Positions 12,761 to 21,380 of a stretch of DNA of 64,000 nt are shown here, piece by piece. The notes beneath the pieces were generated by a model. That model ran no database searches. It had not been told where the DNA came from and saw only the letters and a list, made by a program, of their open reading frames with translations. The DNA comes from Methanobacterium aggregans (GTDB taxonomy: Archaea > Methanobacteriota > Methanobacteria > Methanobacteriales > Methanobacteriaceae): contig NZ_JAGGLN010000004.1 in assembly GCF_017874455.1 (NCBI RefSeq), forward strand, positions 62,001 to 126,000. The letters are read 5' to 3'. The position numbers and the translations under genes were made by a program. Positions within the stretch are counted from its first letter, which is position 1, and every line of letters begins with the position of its first letter.

Positions 12761-12848
12761 TCTAATTCTAATCTAATTCTAATCTAATTCTAATCTAATT
12801 CTAATCTAATTCTAATCTAATTCTAATCTAATTCTAATCTAATTCTAA
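12761..12848. repeat. Eight perfect tandem copies of an 11-bp unit
   Basis: TCTAATTCTAA is repeated eight times without a single mismatch. The unit has no long open reading frame and lies in the 534-base spacer between the 3' ends of the TRAM gene and a membrane protein gene. The 11-bp period, close to one helical turn, would keep all copies on one DNA face. Perfect conservation suggests recent expansion, so copy number is probably variable between strains. Confidence 0.9.
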
Positions 12849-13009
12849 TTTTCATACATCTACAAGAATATATGTAAACCATTTCTGTTAATCTTCAACA
12901 AAATATTCTTGATTTTTTTTTAAATACTGCTAAAACGGTTTTAGAGAGGTAGGATAACTTCTTTACTCAAAATAATATAAAATTCGTTTGAACTTATATA
13001 AGAATTGAA

Positions 13010-13034
13010 AAATATGAGATGTGATCTCATATTT
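13010..13034. repeat. Perfect palindrome, 11-bp arms
   Basis: AAATATGAGAT and ATCTCATATTT flank a 3-base centre (GTG). A TATA-like CTTATATAAG lies about 15-20 bases to the left (12992-13001). It could be an operator or an RNA hairpin. It stands between two gene ends, where no ordinary gene promoter is expected. Confidence 0.7.
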
Positions 13035-13114
13035 ATTTCGTTAAATTACACTATAACGAAGTAAGAATATTTTAATTATCCCACGGGGTAGCAAACTGAA
13101 CTATAACGAAGTAA
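13033..13114. repeat. Three copies of an 11-bp element TTAYTTCGTTA
   Basis: The element occurs as TTATTTCGTTA at 13033-13043 and, inverted, as TAACGAAGTAA at 13054-13064 and 13104-13114. The last two belong to a 15-bp direct repeat (ACTATAACGAAGTAA) spaced exactly 50 bp apart; the first two form an inverted pair. This arrangement resembles a multi-site protein-binding region. No gene start is adjacent. Confidence 0.7.
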
Positions 13115-13146
13115 ACCTTTAATTTTTAAAATAATAAAAAAATGGA

Positions 13147-13968
13147 TCATGATCCTGTTTTTTTAATGGATAATGTCTTTATGAGCTGATTAAATGTTGC
13201 TTCGTTGTTGGCTTCAAAATTTATATCCAAAGTAGTACTATTGGTTAAAGATATGGACACCAGGGTCCCTGATGAGGTACCATTCTCACTTGTTGTAATG
13301 TTACCTATCACTGCATCCCTTCCAGCTACCTTTGTTTTATTGAATCCTGTTGAATAAAGAAAATCATCTATAGTCCCGTTTCCACTACTTATTCCACCTA
13401 TCTGTTCTGATCCATTGTAGATGTATATCTCAACCTGGTCACTGGTGGAAGCATCTTCCACTGTTAAGTTTGAAGGGTAATCAAATGAAATCCATTGATT
13501 TTCAAATGATCCTGCATTGGTCTGATTCATGGGAGAACTAGTGTTAACAGAGGTTCCAGGTAACTCAAGGAAGATCATCACACCCAAGAGCAGAACTATA
13601 CACAAAACCCTCAGATAACTGAGCTTCCTCTCAAAGAGTTTCCAAGTCCTGATGAAATCATAGGCAGCCCATAAAAGTATTGCTAAAATTAACCCAACAC
13701 ATAAAGAATCAATTAATTCATTTCCAACGTAGATTGATGATATTTGAGTGTAAGCCAATATAATTGAACTTGCAACTATCACTGCCACAACTACAAGGTA
13801 GATAGTTCTATTCTCATAATCTTTGATCTCAAAAAAACCACTTAAAATAAAGAATATAGCAACACTGGCTGAAATAATACCCGTTAAAGTTGAAAAGTTG
13901 GCAAAATAAGTAAGTAAACTGCAAATTATAAATAAAACTCCAATAACTGTTGAGGTACTTATCTTCAT
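13147..13968 (-). CDS. Membrane protein with C-terminal extracytoplasmic domain
   Basis: 273 residues. Five or so hydrophobic segments fill the first 150 residues, ending with SYLRVLCIVLLLGVMIFLEL. The rest is a beta-rich, Asn/Ser/Thr-rich domain beginning at about residue 175 (ENQWISFDYPSNLTV) with many N-glycosylation-type sequons, predicted outside the cell. The C-terminal part resembles PsbP-like domains seen in methanogen surface proteins, but this is a weak impression. Function unknown. It lies next to the YhgE/Pip exporter on the same strand, separated by about 250 bases with a terminator, so it is probably transcribed separately. Confidence 0.7.
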   Translation of the reverse strand: MKISTSTVIGVLFIICSLLTYFANFSTLTGIISASVAIFFILSGFFEIKDYENRTIYLVVVAVIVASSIILAYTQISSIYVGNELIDSLCVGLILAILLWAAYDFIRTWKLFERKLSYLRVLCIVLLLGVMIFLELPGTSVNTSSPMNQTNAGSFENQWISFDYPSNLTVEDASTSDQVEIYIYNGSEQIGGISSGNGTIDDFLYSTGFNKTKVAGRDAVIGNITTSENGTSSGTLVSISLTNSTTLDINFEANNEATFNQLIKTLSIKKTGS

Positions 13969-14160
13969 TTTATCAATCGTCTGCTTTTGATCTAATAAAT
14001 ACTATCTTGTTTGAATCATATAATTCTTGTTATTGTATTTCATGGGATGGGATCATGAAGAATTCAATGAAAAGCTTAAAAAAAAGATTGTTTAAAGCAT
14101 ATTATTTTGGTTACTGACTTTTTTATTATATAACCCACACTACCTAGAATTGTACTTTAA

Positions 14161-14199
14161 TTAAAAATAAAAAAAGGTGGATGGATAGTTATTCATCCA
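14161..14199 (-). terminator. Terminator of the YhgE/Pip gene
   Basis: On the minus strand TGGATG and CATCCA (plus positions 14194-14199 and 14178-14183) form a 6-bp stem with a 10-base loop, followed by CCTTTTTTTATTTTT. It sits about 20 bases after the stop. Confidence 0.65.
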
Positions 14200-14219
14200 A
14201 GTCATCATACCTTGAAGGT

Positions 14220-16121
14220 TTAGAATAATCCACTCTCTTCCAGCTTTTCTTCCATCCACTGTGCACGTTTATCCATTTTTTCCTTGATGAGAATGGTCAG
14301 GATAAATGCCCCCACCGGGAACACAGTTAAGAGTATTATGTTGTACCAGAAACTGCTCCATAAAACCCCTGCAACCACTTCACGAAGGGCCCCAACTGCA
14401 TAGGTCAACGGCAAGTATGGATGTATTGCCTGGAAAAATGAGGGTAAAAGCTCTAACGGGAAGATTCCTGCAGTTCCTGTGATCTGGAAGACCAGTATTA
14501 TGATTGCAAGGGCCTTTCCAGCATTTCCAACTGCAGACGTCATTGAGTAGATGATTATCATGGAGCACAGACTGATGTACAGTGTGGTCAGTATGAAGAG
14601 CAGTGTGGATGAAATCTGAACATTGAGGAACAACGTTCCCACCACAACTACCAGGGCCTGTAATATAGCTATTATTAGGAATATTCCCATTCTTCCCATG
14701 TAAACACTGGTACTATGATATTTCTTCTTTGATCTCACCCTCATCCTTAGCATGGCAACTGATATTATTCCACCTATCCACAGGGATATGGGTATGTAAA
14801 ATGGGGCAAGGGCAGACCCATAATTTTTTACAGGATAAATATGTTCCTTTTCCAGATCAACAGGGCTTTCAAAGTAGCTTTTCACTCCAGTCTGATTCAC
14901 ATCAGAAAGTGAGATCAGACTGTCCAGATCCGCCTCACTCACGGAGTTGAGTTTGGCTGCAGCCTCCTGGATGGCACTTTTGAATGTGGGCCATTGTGAG
15001 TTGGCAAGACCCAGTTTTGATGATGCTTGACTGATTGCAGAGTTTATTTTTCCCTGATTGTTGTAGAGGGTGTTAACAGCACTGTCCATCTGATCAATTG
15101 AAGTTTTTAACTGGGACAATCTGGTAGTTGTACCTGTACTCTTGAGATCTGCCTCTGCAGCTTTTAAAATGGTAAAAGCCTGATTTGCCTCATCAATATC
15201 CCCATTAACCTGAGTGATAATTGCTTTTAACTGAGGATCTCCCGTTGCATTGTACAAACTGGTTAAGATGGCGTTCATATATTTTAAACCTGTGATGAGG
15301 TTTGTGACCTTCAGTTCCATGTCCTGAACTGTGGCCAAAGCCTTTCCAGGGTCATTTCCAATGTAACCCGCCAGTGCATCTGACTTCGCTTTAGCATAAT
15401 CAGCATTGCTCTTTATCTGTGGCAGATCTGCACTGACCTTCGACCATACACTGTTCACAGTTGTCATATCAGAATTTGCCTGGCCCAGTGAGGAATCGAT
15501 CTCTCCAAGGTTTCCATTCAGCTCATTCACCATTGACTTGGTTTTAAGGAACTGTGCCTTGTTTGCTTTAGCAAGCTCTCCCACGTCGCTGAGTTTACCA
15601 AATATGATTCCATCAACTGTTTTAACAACTTCATCGTTGATCTTGGCCTGCACAGCATCCACACCTGCATTGGTGATCCTGGGAGCCACAGGATTCAGCT
15701 TATCATTGACTATGTACTCCATATGGGCCTCGTGTGGGTCCGATGTTTTGATGGATAACAAACTCTCTGTGAAGTTGCCTGGAACTATTAGGACTGCATA
15801 GTACTTTCCAGTTTTAAGTCCATCCAGGGCAGTCTTCCTATCAACGAACTGCCAGTCAAAGTTGGTGTTGTTTTTCAACTCATCAACAAACTCGTTTCCC
15901 ATGTTGTACTGTGTTCCATTGAACTTAGAACCCATATCCTCGTTTACAACTGCAACCTTGATATCAGATGTGTGGGCGTAGGGATCCAGTGTTGCCTGGA
16001 TGTTGAACACAGCGTAGAGTGAAGGTATCAAAATGATCACTGCCAAAACGAACATGACAACAGGGCTCCTTATAATTGCCCTGATGTCACTTTTAAAGAT
16101 TTCTCTTGCTCCTTTTATCAT
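14220..16121 (-). CDS. YhgE/Pip domain membrane protein (ABC-2 superfamily)
   Basis: 633 residues. The N-terminal membrane helix and following motif (PSLYAVFNIQATLDPYAHT then IKVAVVNEDMG) are the YhgE/Pip signature. A large, helical extracytoplasmic region with coiled coils (about residues 60-420) follows, then five or six membrane helices of the ABC-2 permease type (about 430-620). Relatives include the phage-infection protein Pip and EsaA-like secretion components. No type VII secretion partners (EssC or WXG100 proteins) are seen. A promoter at 16181-16190 and a tandem 13-mer in the leader precede it. Probably an envelope exporter; the substrate is unknown. Confidence 0.85.
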   Translation of the reverse strand: MIKGAREIFKSDIRAIIRSPVVMFVLAVIILIPSLYAVFNIQATLDPYAHTSDIKVAVVNEDMGSKFNGTQYNMGNEFVDELKNNTNFDWQFVDRKTALDGLKTGKYYAVLIVPGNFTESLLSIKTSDPHEAHMEYIVNDKLNPVAPRITNAGVDAVQAKINDEVVKTVDGIIFGKLSDVGELAKANKAQFLKTKSMVNELNGNLGEIDSSLGQANSDMTTVNSVWSKVSADLPQIKSNADYAKAKSDALAGYIGNDPGKALATVQDMELKVTNLITGLKYMNAILTSLYNATGDPQLKAIITQVNGDIDEANQAFTILKAAEADLKSTGTTTRLSQLKTSIDQMDSAVNTLYNNQGKINSAISQASSKLGLANSQWPTFKSAIQEAAAKLNSVSEADLDSLISLSDVNQTGVKSYFESPVDLEKEHIYPVKNYGSALAPFYIPISLWIGGIISVAMLRMRVRSKKKYHSTSVYMGRMGIFLIIAILQALVVVVGTLFLNVQISSTLLFILTTLYISLCSMIIIYSMTSAVGNAGKALAIIILVFQITGTAGIFPLELLPSFFQAIHPYLPLTYAVGALREVVAGVLWSSFWYNIILLTVFPVGAFILTILIKEKMDKRAQWMEEKLEESGLF

Positions 16122-16137
16122 TAAATCAGCCCTTATA

Positions 16138-16163
16138 ATTGTAAAAGTTAATTGTAAAAGTTA
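16138..16163 (-). repeat. Tandem 13-mer in the leader of the YhgE/Pip gene
   Basis: ATTGTAAAAGTTA is repeated twice without mismatch, between the probable TATA box and the start codon and so overlapping the expected transcription start. It could be a two-site operator; simple slippage is the alternative. Confidence 0.6.
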
Positions 16164-16180
16164 TTTTATTAGAATAAAAT

Positions 16181-16190
16181 GCTTATAAAT
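16181..16190 (-). promoter_or_regulatory. Probable TATA box of the YhgE/Pip gene
   Basis: On the minus strand ATTTATAAGC lies about 60-70 bases before the ATG at 16121, implying a leader of about 35 bases. A second TATA-like CTTTATATAGG occurs further upstream (about 16390-16400). Confidence 0.5.
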
Positions 16191-16621
16191 GCATGAAGTA
16201 AGAATGTTACTTCTCATCCTATAAAAAGTTTTGTCTTTTAATAACCTATGTTAAGTTAATTCATGCTGATTGGAATTGCTTGAAAAATCCATTAATTAGG
16301 TACATGCGCATACGAATCTTGAATTTATTTTTCATTAAATTGTTTTAGATACTTAAATGGATTAAAATAATATTAAAATAGTTAAAAGAACCTATATAAA
16401 GAAATAAAGGTTTTTTTAACTTGTATAGATGCCGAATGGCATGGGGGTATGTTTATTCTGTCAATGAATTGATTTTTAATTAATTTTTTTCTACTAACAA
16501 TTTTTAGGGAGAATGAAGTTCATTGAAGTTAGAAAATCCTCCATAAATAGTTTAAAAGTAGTGTTAAAGCTTTAATTCTTAAAATAAGTTACAGTCTTAA
16601 AAAAAATAAAAAAAGAAAAAA
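16191..16621. other. AT-rich spacer with a small hairpin
   Basis: No gene is visible. A TATA-like CTATATAAAG at about 16391-16400 is followed some 30 bases later by the small hairpin ATGCC-GAAT-GGCAT, then a GGGGG run and a T-rich tract. A short plus-strand RNA is conceivable but unsupported. The oligo-T at about 16600-16620, read on the minus strand, probably terminates the large surface-protein gene. Confidence 0.35.
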
Positions 16622-19111
16622 TTAGAAAGATATAGACGCATATCTGCCATATATCGTTGCCGTGTTCCAGTTGTTTATAACACCAAAGGTGTTTCTGTAG
16701 CTTATTGCATCTGCACTGTACCACTTACCATCAACGTATATCTCAGCCCAAACATGCCCGTACCAGCTTCCACTTGAGAACTTGCAGTAACCATGGACGT
16801 AACGAGCAGGAATACCTGCAGCCCTCTCAAGAGCTATTAACAGGTGGGTTGTGTCAACACAGTTTCCAGTTTTGGCATTCAATGTCCCTACTGCACCGTA
16901 CTTGGTGTTGTAGTAGAATGAGTAGCCTATGTTATCCCTTACCCAGTTGAATATTGCAACTGCCTTAGCGTATGTCGTGGTTGCACCGGCACTGGCAATA
17001 ATAGACTTAGATAGGGCTACTATCTGAGCATTGGTAGACTGACAGTTAGTTGTGGCCTGTAAATACTGCTGTAGTGATGCAGGAACTGTAGTTGTTGATG
17101 AACTGTTCGTTGTCACAACACTCCATGCTTTTACCCCAACATAGCTTGGAAGTCTTGCATTTGTGTCCTCAAACCTCAAGATCTTTGAGTACATGTACAC
17201 AATGGATTCGAATCCCATATTTCCAAGGGTTGATGAAGCATAGTTTGGAGCCTTACCATTGAGTGCCATGTATGAGGCTATGGAATTAGCCATTGAAAGG
17301 TACTCAGTGGTGTAGATATTTCCAGCCGTCACATTTTCAGATGAACTGGTAGCTGATGTGAAATTACCAAGTACCACAGAATCTGTATCGTTGTTGTAAA
17401 TATTCCGTAGCGCGTTGACAAGTAAGTTCAGGAAGTTTGACATGTTTATGTTCTGACTGCCAATCGTTACGTAGGTTGGTAACCTGTAATTGGCTTCAAC
17501 ATAATCTGCAACTCTTGTTGCTGCATCTTCAATGTCAGCTAAGCTTATGGTTGTATTGTTACTGGTTGAAGTGTTATTTTCTTCTGTTGAATTATCACTC
17601 GTAGTGGTTCCTGAACTCATGTTCCCTGTGTATCCAGAGAATCCATCATCTATCAATCCGTATCTGAATAGAACATATCCTGATGCTCCATTATCAATTG
17701 CGGCTTTTATATCCTGGTTCAGTTCACTGGCAGGCAGTGGTGTTACATTGCTGTCAGATTCGTAGGTTTGAATTCCTACAACAACTGGTTTTCCACCGGA
17801 ATGCTTGACTATGTAATCTGTCATATCTCCTATCCAGTCAGTATCTTCGTTGTAGTTACCATTGTAGATCATTGGAACAAGGTAATCAAGATACTGGGAC
17901 AGCTGGGCATAATCCTGCCCGTAGTAATATGCATTTGCAGCTCCTTCAGGCATTAAATCTGCTGAAACCGCCGCATTTTGATTTATATTTTTAACGGTGG
18001 TGTAAACCTTCTCAACAAAGGAGGTTACTGCATCTGTACCGTTGGCATATTTGTAGGCTGTTCCTGGATAGCGGACGTAGTCAAGGTTTACACCATCAAC
18101 TCCGTAGTTTTTAACCATGTCTGAAATAGCACTTATAACCTCATCGTTGTGGGTTGTGTTGTAAGATGTTACTGTTTTTGTTGTGTAAGTCGTTGTTGTG
18201 ACTGTTTTGTAACTGGTTGTGTACTTCAAGGTGTACTTCCACACGTACTTCCAAGTGTACTTCCAAGTGGATTTCCATGTGGATTTCCACTTGTACTTCC
18301 AGTGTCCCCTGTACTTGTACCATGATTTATACCAGGACTTGTACCAGGACTTGTACCAGGATTTATACCAGGACTTGTACCAGGACTTGTAGTAGTTTTT
18401 AACTGCTACCTGGGTTGAGGTTATGACTGGAGTTTTAACTGTGTAGTTATAGGTTCCCTGTGGATCGATCCAGTTTCCATTGGCATCTTTGAAGCATGTT
18501 ACCCATGCATTCACACGTATTCCAGTACCATTGAACATCTGCACGACTTGAGAGAGAAGTGTTTTGTATGTAGGGTCTGAGTATATGTTACATTTCACGT
18601 AGATGTCCGTTATACCCATACTGAGTAGTTGGGTTACGTTCACTTTTAGTGCATCTGTACTTGAAACCCAGATACCCTGGATTTTACTGTAATCTCCTCC
18701 AGCTGCAGCTGTTGCATTGGTTGAACTGTTTGAAGCCGTGTTACTCGTTGCAGTGTTGCTAATTCCAGAATCATTGGTGGTGTTGGTGGCATTAACCGAT
18801 GAAGTTGTGTTTACCGTCAGATTCGCTGTTGTTTGCGTGTTTGTGTAGTTCGTAGTTGTGTTTGTGTAGTTCGTTGTATTCTCAAGTAAAGATTGTGCGT
18901 TACTTGTGTTGTTGTCGCTGACAGTTTCACTTAATGAATAGGCATATATGCTACCTACATTGGACAATGCTAGACTCATAACGAGCAGCATTGCTAATAG
19001 CAAATTTCGCTTAATTATACCGCCTCCATGTCCAGATCTTCCCTGAAACTCAGACCCATGTACTGAAATGTACATCTCAGATATTATGGTCTGAAAGAAG
19101 TTTCTGGACAA
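16622..19111 (-). CDS. Secreted glycosidase-like / pseudomurein-binding / transglutaminase protein
   Basis: 829 residues as drawn. In order: signal peptide (NLLLAMLLVMSLALSNVGSI, near 34-53); a Thr/Asn-rich linker; a glycoside-hydrolase-like barrel (about 145-490) with VDGVNLDYVRYPG; two pseudomurein-binding-type repeats (about 525-560 and 595-650); and a C-terminal transglutaminase-like domain with Cys in TGNCVD (about 750), His in YGHVWAEI (about 782) and Asp in WYSADA (about 800). Such domains in pseudomurein endoisopeptidases cut cell-wall peptides. A Lys/Trp/Tyr tetrapeptide repeat (about 240-295) interrupts the barrel. The TTG at 19111 falls at the predicted transcription start, so the true start may be an ATA/ATT near 19015-19018 behind GGAGGCGG. 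Likely wall remodelling or autolysis. Confidence 0.85.
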   Translation of the reverse strand: MSRNFFQTIISEMYISVHGSEFQGRSGHGGGIIKRNLLLAMLLVMSLALSNVGSIYAYSLSETVSDNNTSNAQSLLENTTNYTNTTTNYTNTQTTANLTVNTTSSVNATNTTNDSGISNTATSNTASNSSTNATAAAGGDYSKIQGIWVSSTDALKVNVTQLLSMGITDIYVKCNIYSDPTYKTLLSQVVQMFNGTGIRVNAWVTCFKDANGNWIDPQGTYNYTVKTPVITSTQVAVKNYYKSWYKSWYKSWYKSWYKSWYKSWYKYRGHWKYKWKSTWKSTWKYTWKYVWKYTLKYTTSYKTVTTTTYTTKTVTSYNTTHNDEVISAISDMVKNYGVDGVNLDYVRYPGTAYKYANGTDAVTSFVEKVYTTVKNINQNAAVSADLMPEGAANAYYYGQDYAQLSQYLDYLVPMIYNGNYNEDTDWIGDMTDYIVKHSGGKPVVVGIQTYESDSNVTPLPASELNQDIKAAIDNGASGYVLFRYGLIDDGFSGYTGNMSSGTTTSDNSTEENNTSTSNNTTISLADIEDAATRVADYVEANYRLPTYVTIGSQNINMSNFLNLLVNALRNIYNNDTDSVVLGNFTSATSSSENVTAGNIYTTEYLSMANSIASYMALNGKAPNYASSTLGNMGFESIVYMYSKILRFEDTNARLPSYVGVKAWSVVTTNSSSTTTVPASLQQYLQATTNCQSTNAQIVALSKSIIASAGATTTYAKAVAIFNWVRDNIGYSFYYNTKYGAVGTLNAKTGNCVDTTHLLIALERAAGIPARYVHGYCKFSSGSWYGHVWAEIYVDGKWYSADAISYRNTFGVINNWNTATIYGRYASISF
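18225..18391 (-). repeat. In-frame 12-bp repeats encoding KSWY and WKxT tetrapeptides
   Basis: Two adjoining blocks of 12-bp period lie inside the surface-protein gene. The first encodes six YKSW units; the second encodes a run of WKST, WKYT, WKYV and LKYT units. The DNA copies of the first block differ only at a few silent positions (TACCAGGACTTG versus TACCAGGATTTA, plus strand). The stretch is strongly basic and aromatic. Confidence 0.9.
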
Positions 19112-19130
19112 CCTTAAATTCTAAAATGGA

Positions 19131-19141
19131 GCATATATAAA
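19131..19141 (-). promoter_or_regulatory. TATA box of the large surface-protein gene
   Basis: On the minus strand TTTTATATATG predicts a transcript start near 19107-19110. Just upstream lies an inverted repeat TCGATT-TAAA-AATCGA (19146-19161) that could be an operator. The promoter position argues against the TTG at 19111 as the translation start. Confidence 0.55.
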
Positions 19142-19161
19142 AATTTCGATTTAAAAATCGA

Positions 19162-19694
19162 TAATAAAATACCATTAAGCCTTTTTTTAGTTTTAAAGCT
19201 TCCTTAAATGGATTTAAGGCAAAGAGTTCCAAGTATCCTACCTTAATTTCTTATTTTTAGAAATAAGGCAAAGTTAGAGTTTATTTTAAGAAAAAAAGCA
19301 ATTTAAATATGTATTTGTTTGAGGATTAGCCCTTTAATTGAATAAAGCATTTCTATTACTTTATTTTTTAAAAAAAGGAAGTTTAATGTTTATTTTGTGC
19401 AATGGAGCCATCTTAAAATGGATGGATAGATGGGTTGCAGTGCTCTCAAGTTCAAGTTAAGATTTTAAAAGAATAAAGCCAAAAAAATACCCATTTAACA
19501 AAATATAATAGAGTTTAAGTTGTTTTTACTATTTTTTAGAGTAAAATGGGAAAATAATCAATATGGGTTAAATACGGGGTTAAATTTAGAAAAAGAGTAA
19601 TAATAAGTTTTGTTTATTTATTTTTATTTGAGTTTTTTGGGGTTTGAATCAAATTTTGAAGGATCTTCAAAACCCATTTATTCCATTGCAATTC
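19162..19694. other. AT-rich spacer, no gene seen
   Basis: About 530 bases of very AT-rich sequence. I found no open frame with a ribosome site, no tRNA and no convincing hairpin; a GGGTTAAAT direct repeat near 19563-19583 is the only pattern noticed. Confidence 0.4.
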
Positions 19695-20534
19695 TCAGAT
19701 ATCCACAACATCCCCTGTAGAAATATAATCAATCTTATTTCCCATAACATCCTTTAGGATATTATAAGCACTTTTACCAGTGCAATGGCTGGTGTAAAAC
19801 CTTTCAACTTGATACTGGGCGAGTTTTTCAGCTGTAAAAATGATGCTTTCCTCATCCTCAAACATACCAGATGAAGGTCGTCCCATTAAATGAAATCCAC
19901 CTAAAACAGCTTTCACAGGAACGTTACTGAATTCTTCGAAAACTGTTTCCATCACGTTGATTATGCCACTGTGGGAACAGCCACTAAAAACAACCAGACC
20001 ATCATCATCCTTTAAAACCATTACAATCTCATGATCAAAGACATCGTTAAGAATTGCACCTTCTCTTTCCATGTAAAGATATTTGTTACCCTTTGGAATC
20101 GGATATTTATTTGTAACATCCTTTAAAATGTTAATATCACCCATTATCTCTGTTCTGCCTTTTAAAAAGGTTATTCTGTCATTGTACTGATCCATAACAT
20201 TCCTGTTAATCCCTATGTACCTGTAGGATGATCCTGGATCTTTTGAGTAGTAGTTTAAATCTGCACCCTCACCCATGTAAACCCGAGCTCGGGAATTCTC
20301 CTGGAAAAATCTTTCAAGACCCCCAGCATGGTCGTAGTGGCCGTGTGAGATAACTACAACGTCAACCTGGCTTATATCAAATCCAAGTTTCTCTGCGTTA
20401 TCTACAAACCTGCCCGTGGCTCCAGTGTCAAAGAGTATGGTTTTACCATCCCATTCAATTAGAAGGGAGAGTCCGTGTTCACCTTCAAGTCCCCTGCCCT
20501 GACATTCGTCATCAATGAGTGAAGTTACTTTCAT
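19695..20534 (-). CDS. Metallo-beta-lactamase fold protein (COG1237, DHPS-like)
   Basis: 279 residues, cytoplasmic. The metal-binding signature HGHYDHAGG lies near residue 65, with the following His in GCSHSGIIN (about 190) and a terminal His in YTSHCTGKSA (about 252). This order and the N-terminal DECQGRGLEGEHGLSLLIE are those of archaeal proteins annotated as 7,8-dihydropterin-6-methyl-4-(beta-D-ribofuranosyl)-aminobenzene-5'-phosphate synthase, a step of tetrahydromethanopterin biosynthesis. The annotation across the family is uncertain, so the exact reaction is tentative. It has no close operon partner. Confidence 0.8.
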   Translation of the reverse strand: MKVTSLIDDECQGRGLEGEHGLSLLIEWDGKTILFDTGATGRFVDNAEKLGFDISQVDVVVISHGHYDHAGGLERFFQENSRARVYMGEGADLNYYSKDPGSSYRYIGINRNVMDQYNDRITFLKGRTEIMGDINILKDVTNKYPIPKGNKYLYMEREGAILNDVFDHEIVMVLKDDDGLVVFSGCSHSGIINVMETVFEEFSNVPVKAVLGGFHLMGRPSSGMFEDEESIIFTAEKLAQYQVERFYTSHCTGKSAYNILKDVMGNKIDYISTGDVVDI

Positions 20535-20614
20535 ATTATTCTCCTAAAAGACTTGTTAAAGATTTGAAGTATATTTTTTTGGAACATATTTAAAAAAAAT
20601 AGGGAAATATAATT

Positions 20615-21379
20615 TTACATAAGTCCCTGTTCCCTTTTGGTAAATGCATATGCGGATATAACTATCATTAGGGCTGCAAATACCATTATAACCGCTACGT
20701 CAATGTAGATAGGTATTGAGGATGCTCCAAGTATTGCATAACGAAGGGCATCCACACCGTAGGTCAGGGGGTCTATGTAAACCGCCATTTTAAGCCATTC
20801 TGGCAAGTTGGTTATTGGGAAGAGTGCACCGCTTAAAAAGAACATTGGCAGTACAACAAAGTTCATTATAAGGTTGAATCCCTCCATGCTCTCCATGAAT
20901 GCAGATATGAAGAGTCCAATTCCAACGAGTCCCAGTGACATGATGATCATGATGATCATGGCAGCTATGAATCCCAGCACAGTGAGTTGGATGTGCAGTA
21001 TGAAGGCCAGGAGTAGGATTATGGTTCCCTGTATCATTGCAGTTGTGCTTGCACCCAGTGCCTTACCAAACACAATGGATGAACGTGATATTGGAGCAAC
21101 AAACATCTCCTTCAGGAAACCGTACTGTCTGTCCACTATAACGGACACCCCTGAGAAGAGTGATGTGAAGAGTATGGTCATCCCTATTATTCCAGGGAAT
21201 ATGAAGGTCTGATAACCCCCTGCAATTCCCCCAAACCTAATTGCTGAACCAAGACCTGTACCGAATATTAAAAGCCACAGTAGGGGTGTTACAACTGAGG
21301 TCACAATTCTGGATTTGTACCTGAGGAACCTGGTATTTTCCCTGCGCCAGATGGTGTATATTCCCTCTAATTCTCCCAT
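20615..21379 (-). CDS. ABC-2 type transporter permease
   Basis: 254 residues with six hydrophobic segments, matching the DrrB/NodJ-type ABC-2 permeases: an amphipathic N-terminus (YTIWRRENTRFLRYKSRI), LLWLLIFGTGLGSA as the first helix, and a conserved MFFLSGALFPI before the fifth. It begins one base after the stop of the ATPase gene at 21381, so the two form an operon and an exporter. The substrate is unknown; drug or lipid-like molecules are usual for the family. Confidence 0.9.
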   Translation of the reverse strand: MGELEGIYTIWRRENTRFLRYKSRIVTSVVTPLLWLLIFGTGLGSAIRFGGIAGGYQTFIFPGIIGMTILFTSLFSGVSVIVDRQYGFLKEMFVAPISRSSIVFGKALGASTTAMIQGTIILLLAFILHIQLTVLGFIAAMIIMIIMSLGLVGIGLFISAFMESMEGFNLIMNFVVLPMFFLSGALFPITNLPEWLKMAVYIDPLTYGVDALRYAILGASSIPIYIDVAVIMVFAALMIVISAYAFTKREQGLM

Positions 21380-21380
21380 T

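Noticed and set aside
12761..12848. CRISPR array
   Set aside because: The 11-bp units are directly adjacent with no spacers, and no cas1/cas2 genes are near.
13050..13114. Two-repeat CRISPR remnant
   Set aside because: The shared repeat is only 15 bp, too short for an archaeal CRISPR repeat, and only two direct copies exist.
18141..18402. Small proteins opposite the tetrapeptide repeat
   Set aside because: They are low-complexity mirror translations of the 12-bp repeats and lack ribosome sites.
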